A stretch of 64,000 nucleotides of DNA, taken from positions 31,343 to 95,342 of the forward strand of contig NZ_JABZEE010000003.1 in NCBI RefSeq assembly GCF_013387495.1, written 5' to 3'. Source of the DNA: Streptomyces sp. PKU-EA00015. GTDB taxonomy: Bacteria; Actinomycetota; Actinomycetes; Streptomycetales; Streptomycetaceae. Shown here piece by piece: positions 59,819-64,000 of the stretch. Position numbers and translations under genes: made by a program. The notes under the pieces are model-generated. The model ran no database searches and was not told the origin of the DNA. It saw only the letters and a list, made by a program, of their open reading frames with translations. Within the stretch, counting starts at the first letter, position 1, and every line of letters begins with the position of its first letter.

Positions 59819-60573
59819 GGCACACCTCCCGGGCCGCCGGTCCGCGGCGAGATCACGTCGAGCCGTTCCAGCAGGTACAAGAACGCGTCCGGCATGGGGG
59901 ACGCCGTGTGTTCGCGGCGCAGCGCGTTCCAGTCGACCCGCTCGCGCAGCGCCCGCGCGACGGGCAGCAGCCGGCCGAAGTCGCAGTGGTGCTCGGACAG
60001 TGCCGCGAGTCTGCTGCTCATCAGGTCCGTCGGCGCCAGCACCGGCATGTGCACGGAGTCCACCGACAGGATCTCCGCCCGGTCCAGCATCTCCTTGGTG
60101 ACCGGACGGTGCGCCAGCTCGAAGATCAGGTCGATCTCCTCGCCGCCCGCCCTCGCTTTCATGAGCCAGTCCTCCGGAGGGGACACGACCTCGACCCCTC
60201 CCTGCGTGAGGGCCCGCACGACGCCCTCCGCGTCCTTGCGCCGCAGGCAGAAGTCGGAGTCGTGCTGGAGCCGCAGCGGGACCCCGTAGGCGTACACCGC
60301 GACGCTCCCGACGAGGGCGAACGGGTAGCCCGACGCCTTGAGCAGCGCCGCCACTTCTTTGGTGGCCTGGAGGATGGCCTGCGTGTGGTCCTCGGGCAGC
60401 GGCTCGGCCTCGGTCCGGGTCGCCGGGGCCGCCGCGGTCCCGCCCGCGCCCGTGACCCGGCCGGAGACAGGCCGCACATGCGCGGTGCGGGGAGTTTCCT
60501 TGATGGGGTTCATCGCCGGTGCTCCGTCCAACGTCGGGAACGTCATGTACCCCTTCGGCGGCTGTCGATCCAT
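59815..60573 (-). CDS. Nucleotidyltransferase-fold protein (MNT/AbiEii-like)
   Basis: About 252 residues from ATG 60573; ATG 60546 (AAGGGG upstream) and 60513 are alternatives. A nucleotidyltransferase core is visible: FALVGSVAVYAYGVPLRLQHDSDFCL with Gly-Ser at 89-90 and an Asp-x-Asp pair at 105/107, then EEIDLIFELAHRPV and a helical tail (HHCDFGRLLPVARALRERVDW). It resembles AbiEii/MNT-type or aminoglycoside nucleotidyltransferases. It is first in a three-gene operon with 4-base overlaps. Substrate unknown. Confidence 0.75.
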   Translation of the reverse strand: MDRQPPKGYMTFPTLDGAPAMNPIKETPRTAHVRPVSGRVTGAGGTAAAPATRTEAEPLPEDHTQAILQATKEVAALLKASGYPFALVGSVAVYAYGVPLRLQHDSDFCLRRKDAEGVVRALTQGGVEVVSPPEDWLMKARAGGEEIDLIFELAHRPVTKEMLDRAEILSVDSVHMPVLAPTDLMSSRLAALSEHHCDFGRLLPVARALRERVDWNALRREHTASPMPDAFLYLLERLDVISPRTGGPGGVP

Positions 60574-60772
60574 GGTCGCACCTGTCCGGATGGAATTCGC
60601 GGGGGACCGGTGTGCCCGGGCGGCAGGCGGGTACCCGCAGGTTCCTCCGGTACGGCCGCCCCCACCGGACCGCGGCGCGCGGCGCGCCGACGGGAACAGT
60701 GGCAGGGCGGCCCGGCCGGGCAACAGCCGAAGAGCCGGAAGGGCGGCGCGAGTGTCGAGGAGGCGGGAGCCC

Positions 60773-61171
60773 ATGGGTCCGGAAGCGACCAGAGGGGCCG
60801 GAGAACAGGCGGCCACCGGAGGCGATCGGTTCTCCGTGACCACCGAGCGGCGGGCGGACGCCGTCGTCCTCACACTCAGCGGTGAACTCGACCACGACAC
60901 GGCCGAGCCGCTGCGCGAGGCGCTGGCCCTGCACGTGCGCCAGGGAGCCCGGCGCATCCTCGTCGACTGCGGCCCGCTCGGCTTCTGCGACTCCACCGGC
61001 CTGAACGTCCTGCTGCACGGGAGGCTGGCCGCGCTGGAGACCGGGGGCCGGATCGAACTCGCCGGACTGCGCCCGCCGGTGGCACGGATGTTCGAGATCA
61101 CCGGAGCGCACGCGGTCTTCCAGGTGTACGCCGGCGTCGAGGAAGCGCTGGCGGACGAGCGGCCGGCATAG
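60773..61171 (+). CDS. STAS-domain anti-sigma factor antagonist
   Basis: A 132-residue RsbV/SpoIIAA-type protein from ATG 60773 with GAGGAGG upstream. The phosphorylatable Ser is in FCDSTGLNVLL (Ser74). It should bind the anti-sigma kinase when dephosphorylated and free a SigB-type sigma factor. The next gene, 11 bases on, encodes such a kinase-like protein. Confidence 0.88.
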   Translation: MGPEATRGAGEQAATGGDRFSVTTERRADAVVLTLSGELDHDTAEPLREALALHVRQGARRILVDCGPLGFCDSTGLNVLLHGRLAALETGGRIELAGLRPPVARMFEITGAHAVFQVYAGVEEALADERPA

Positions 61172-61182
61172 CGGGGGGTCCG

Positions 61183-61686
61183 ATGAACAACGCGACCCTC
61201 AGCGGCCCGGGACAGACCCGCAGGCTGGCGCTGTACGGCACGAAGGGCGTGGTGACCCGGTGCCGCGACTTCACGCAGGACGCGCTGTACGACTGGGGGT
61301 GGACGCGGGCCAGGGATCTGATCGGACTCGACGACGAGAACGGCGAGGTCGTCGAGGACGTGCTGCTGCTCGTCTCGGAGATCGTGACCAACGCCTGCCT
61401 GCACGCGGGAGGGCCGCGTGAGCTCGTGCTCCACCAGTACGGGCCGCGGCTGCGGATCGAGGTCGCGGACGCCAGCCCCGAACCGCCGCGCCGCCGCGTG
61501 CCGAAGGACCTCACGCAGCCCGGCGGCCACGGCCTGATCATCCTGGAACGCCTCGCCCGTACCTGGGGCTCCGAGCGCCGAGGCACGGGCAAAGTGGTCT
61601 GGGTCGAGGTCCCGGTCCCCCCGCCCGCACACCGCGGGCGAGCGGTCGGCGGGGCGGGACCGGTAGGTCGTGATCCCTTGCCGTGA
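61183..61686 (+). CDS. HATPase_c anti-sigma-factor-like kinase
   Basis: A 167-residue GHKL ATPase-like protein: [21 protein letters not shown] (N box), RIEVADASPEPP and GGHGLIILERLARTWG (G boxes). This is the short RsbW/SpoIIAB-like type widespread in Streptomyces. It is coupled to the STAS gene and convergent with the sigma factor at 61.7-62.6 kb. Partner specificity is inferred. Confidence 0.86.
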   Translation: MNNATLSGPGQTRRLALYGTKGVVTRCRDFTQDALYDWGWTRARDLIGLDDENGEVVEDVLLLVSEIVTNACLHAGGPRELVLHQYGPRLRIEVADASPEPPRRRVPKDLTQPGGHGLIILERLARTWGSERRGTGKVVWVEVPVPPPAHRGRAVGGAGPVGRDPLP

Positions 61687-61714
61687 TCCCTCGGGGCGCC
61701 GTGATCCCTCGGGG

Positions 61715-62590
61715 TCAGGCCATGATGCCTTCGCGCAGCGTGCCGAGGATCCGCGCGAGCAACCGGGAGACGTGCATCTGCGAGATGCCCAGCCGTTCGC
61801 CTATCTCCGCCTGGGTGAGCTCCTCGCGGAAGCGCAGCGACAGGATCAGCCGGTCGCGCTCGTCGAGCGTCGCGATGAGCGGCTTGAGCGCTTCCAGGCA
61901 GTCCACGATGTCGAACGCGGGGTCCTCCACGCCCAGTCGGCGCGAGACACCGGTGGAGGCGTCCTCCTCGTTGACCGCCGTGTCCAGCGACTGGGCGGTG
62001 TAGCCGTTGGACGCGCGCTCGCCCTCGAGCACCTCCTCCTCGCTGACGTGCAGGTGCTCGGCCAGCTCGGCGGTGGTGGGCCTGCGGCCCAGCTGCTGCT
62101 CCAGCACGTCGAGCGCCTTCGCGAGCTCGATGCGCAGCTCCTGCAGCCGCCTGGGGACGCGGACCGACCAGCTGGAATCGCGGAAGTACCGCTTGATCTC
62201 CCCGACCACGGTCGGCAGCGCGAAGGAGGCGAACTCCACCTCGCGCTGCACGTCGAAGCGGTTGATCGCCTTGATGAGGCCGATGGTGCCGACCTGGATG
62301 ATGTCCTCCATCGGCTCGGCCCGGTTGCCGAAACGGGTCGCCGCGAACTTGACCAGGCTCAGATTGAGCTCGACCAGCGTGTTGCGGACGTACGCGTACT
62401 CCGCAGTGCCCTCGTCGAGTTCGGCAAGGCGCCGCAGAAGCGCTGCCGAGAGGGGACGGGCGTCCGCGGGGCTGACGGTCCGGGGATCGCGGATCTGCGG
62501 CAGCCCGGCCACCGCGGCGCGGGCGGCGCCGCCGGGATACGGCGGCGCGGCCGCGGGGGGAGACGGCTGGGCGTCTGCGGTGCTGGACAT
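61715..62590 (-). CDS. SigB/SigF-family RNA polymerase sigma factor
   Basis: A 291-residue group 3 sigma factor: region 2 (LVKFAATRFGNRAEPMEDIIQVGTIGLIKAINRFDVQREVEFASFALPTVVGEIKRYFRDSSWSVRVPRRL), region 3, and region 4 (LDERDRLILSLRFREELTQAEIGERLGISQMHVSRLLARILGTLREG). ATG 62590 with AAGGAAA upstream; a Pro/Ala-rich N-terminal extension precedes region 1.2. It is flanked by two HATPase proteins and a STAS protein, a complete partner-switch set. Confidence 0.9.
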   Translation of the reverse strand: MSSTADAQPSPPAAAPPYPGGAARAAVAGLPQIRDPRTVSPADARPLSAALLRRLAELDEGTAEYAYVRNTLVELNLSLVKFAATRFGNRAEPMEDIIQVGTIGLIKAINRFDVQREVEFASFALPTVVGEIKRYFRDSSWSVRVPRRLQELRIELAKALDVLEQQLGRRPTTAELAEHLHVSEEEVLEGERASNGYTAQSLDTAVNEEDASTGVSRRLGVEDPAFDIVDCLEALKPLIATLDERDRLILSLRFREELTQAEIGERLGISQMHVSRLLARILGTLREGIMA

Positions 62591-62719
62591 CGGGTTTCCT
62601 TCGACGGGGCAGGGGCCGGCGCTGTCGGCTGCAGCGGGACCGTCGGGCGAATCCCTGTTGTGAGGGGGTTTTCCCACTTTTGCATGCTTTGATGCAGATT
62701 TGATGGGCACTGGCACGTT

Positions 62720-63145
62720 ATGGGAAGTGCACGGGAACTGAGCCCGGTCTCGACCGGCCGCCGGTTCGCCCTCGACGGCGGGCCGGGGGTCGTGGCGCGC
62801 TGCCGGGACCTGACGCGTGAGGCCCTGCACGACTGGTTCCCGCAGACCGGACCCGGCGTGGCCGTGGCCATGGGCGATGTGCTGCTCCTCGTGTCCGAGA
62901 TCGTGACCAACGCGTACCGGCACGGTGGCTTCCCGTACGAGCTGGAGCTCGACCGCGGACCCGGCCGGATCTGGGTCCAGGTCAGCGACACCAGCGCGGT
63001 CCGCCCCCGACCCCACGGCCCGCACCGTGCCGCCCGCTCCTCCGGACACGGTCTCTACCTGCTGGAACGGCTCTCCGCCGACTGGGGGTGGGCCCGGCAC
63101 GGCACCGGCAAGACGGTGTGGTTCGCCGTCGACATCCCCGGCTGA
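62720..63145 (+). CDS. HATPase_c anti-sigma-factor-like kinase
   Basis: A 141-residue GHKL protein: [33 protein letters not shown] and [17 protein letters not shown]. It is close in sequence to the protein at 61.2-61.7 kb (a shared GVVxRCRDxTxxALxDW region), suggesting duplication. It is divergent from the sigma gene; a small TGCAT/ATGCA repeat (62681-62696) lies in the AT-richer gap between them. Confidence 0.86.
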   Translation: MGSARELSPVSTGRRFALDGGPGVVARCRDLTREALHDWFPQTGPGVAVAMGDVLLLVSEIVTNAYRHGGFPYELELDRGPGRIWVQVSDTSAVRPRPHGPHRAARSSGHGLYLLERLSADWGWARHGTGKTVWFAVDIPG

Positions 63146-63288
63146 GCCGCGCCCGGCGACGCCCGAACCCTGAGCGGTCCGCTGGGGTGTCCCGCACATG
63201 CCCGCGTGCCACAGTGGAGGAAGCCGTAGACGACGCCGCCCGCGCTTGAGTCGCGCGGCGCCGCGCCCCCCACAGCACGAGGTCTGCG

Positions 63289-64000
63289 ATGGATGTGTCC
63301 GCCCCCGCGCCGGGCCCGGTACCGGGCCGGCCGCCCGCCGATCTGAGCGAGGAGGAGCTGAGGAAACTGCTCGCCGGTCTCGTCGCCGTACGCGACGGGG
63401 ACCTGTCCGTCAGGCTGCCGAGCGATTCCTCGGGCCTGCTCGGTGAGATCGCGGGGATCTACAACGAGATGGTCGACCAGTTGTCCCTGGTCACCTCGGA
63501 GGTCACCCGCGTCGCCCGCGAGGTCGGCGGCCAGGGACTGCTGGGCGGCCAGGCACGGGAGCCGCGGGACAGCGGAGTGTGGACCGAGCTGACGTCCGGC
63601 GTGAACACCATGGCGAACAACCTCACCTCCCAGGTGCGCAACATCGCCCAGGTCGCCACCGCCGTCGCCCGCGGCGACCTCACCCGCAAGATCGACGTCG
63701 ACGCGCGCGGCGAGATCCTCGAACTCAAGGAGACCATCAACACGATGGTCGACCGGCTCTCCTCGTTCGCCGAGGAGGTCTCGCGGGTGGCCCGCGAGGT
63801 CGGCACCGACGGAAACCTCGGCGGACAGGCCACCGTCCGCGGCGTCTCCGGCACCTGGAAGGACCTCACCGACAACGTCAACTCCATGGCGAACAACCTC
63901 ACCAACCAGGTGCGCAACATCGCCCAGGTCACCACGGCCGTCGCCCGCGGCGACCTCACCCGCAAGATCGACGTCGACGCGCGCGGCGAGATCCTGGAGC
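63289..64000 (+). CDS. Multi-HAMP signalling protein, 5' part (cut by window end)
   Basis: From ATG 63289 at least 237 residues are encoded and the frame runs off the window. After a Pro-rich start come repeated HAMP units of 92 residues: [45 protein letters not shown], then a second copy with nearly identical DNA offset by 276 bases (63634 and 63910). No transmembrane segment is seen. Large Streptomyces proteins of this type carry many HAMPs followed by GAF, histidine kinase and response-regulator domains; the 3' part must be read beyond 64000. Confidence 0.85.
   Translation, partial: MDVSAPAPGPVPGRPPADLSEEELRKLLAGLVAVRDGDLSVRLPSDSSGLLGEIAGIYNEMVDQLSLVTSEVTRVAREVGGQGLLGGQAREPRDSGVWTELTSGVNTMANNLTSQVRNIAQVATAVARGDLTRKIDVDARGEILELKETINTMVDRLSSFAEEVSRVAREVGTDGNLGGQATVRGVSGTWKDLTDNVNSMANNLTNQVRNIAQVTTAVARGDLTRKIDVDARGEILE

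Overview
The window is high-GC actinobacterial DNA and almost certainly Streptomyces. Supporting signs are a Streptomyces-type gas-vesicle cluster, a conservon (cvn) kinase/roadblock pair, SigB-family sigma factors with HATPase and STAS partners, very large secreted RHS/YD and VCBS proteins, and frequent GTG/TTG starts. Reading is by eye; no search was run, so functional names rest on recognised motifs, gene order and remembered family members.

Region 1 (1-9.4 kb) is a steroid C/D-ring (HIP) catabolic locus whose order closely matches the mycobacterial KstR2 regulon. fadE30, an SDR, kstR2 and fadA6 lie on the + strand. A coupled echA20-ipdA-ipdB-ipdC operon lies on the - strand, with two SDR genes divergent from it. 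Two KstR2-box-like dyads sit at the two expected promoters. kstR2 itself is broken by a one-base frameshift.

Region 2 (9.4-14.7 kb) holds a 14-bp tandem repeat, an exported membrane-anchored protein of unknown role, a multiply frameshifted hsaA (steroid A-ring hydroxylase), and the first ~50 codons of hsaC joined to a headless SDR. This looks like the remains of an A/B-ring gene set. A GNAT gene follows.

Region 3 (14.7-26.6 kb) is a polymorphic-toxin locus: a ~2300-residue RHS/YD protein with a C-terminal PD-(D/E)XK-like region, a candidate immunity gene just downstream, and a divergent DNRLRE/VCBS secreted protein.

Region 4 (26.6-36.3 kb) has a LysR gene divergent from a secreted M9-type metallopeptidase, an IS5-family remnant, a second LysR gene whose promoter carries a long concentric dyad, a membrane protein, and the gas-vesicle cluster gvpO-A-F-G-J-L-S-K.

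Region 5 (36.3-56.5 kb) is mixed: VOC proteins, a two-gene cvnAB, a broken GH29 fragment, a rhodanese, a K+ channel, a PAS-GAF-SpoIIE phosphatase, a KhtTU-like antiporter pair, a LysR/DJ-1 pair, HAD and epimerase genes, a methyltransferase-CDGSH-HDO-like operon, DUF5133 and an ArAE/FUSC-like membrane protein.

Region 6 (56.5-64 kb) is a stress-signalling block: a CYP152-like peroxygenase behind a SigB-family sigma factor, a coupled nucleotidyltransferase-BON-phosphoesterase operon, a STAS protein, two HATPase proteins, a second SigB-family sigma factor, and the start of a multi-HAMP protein cut by the window edge.
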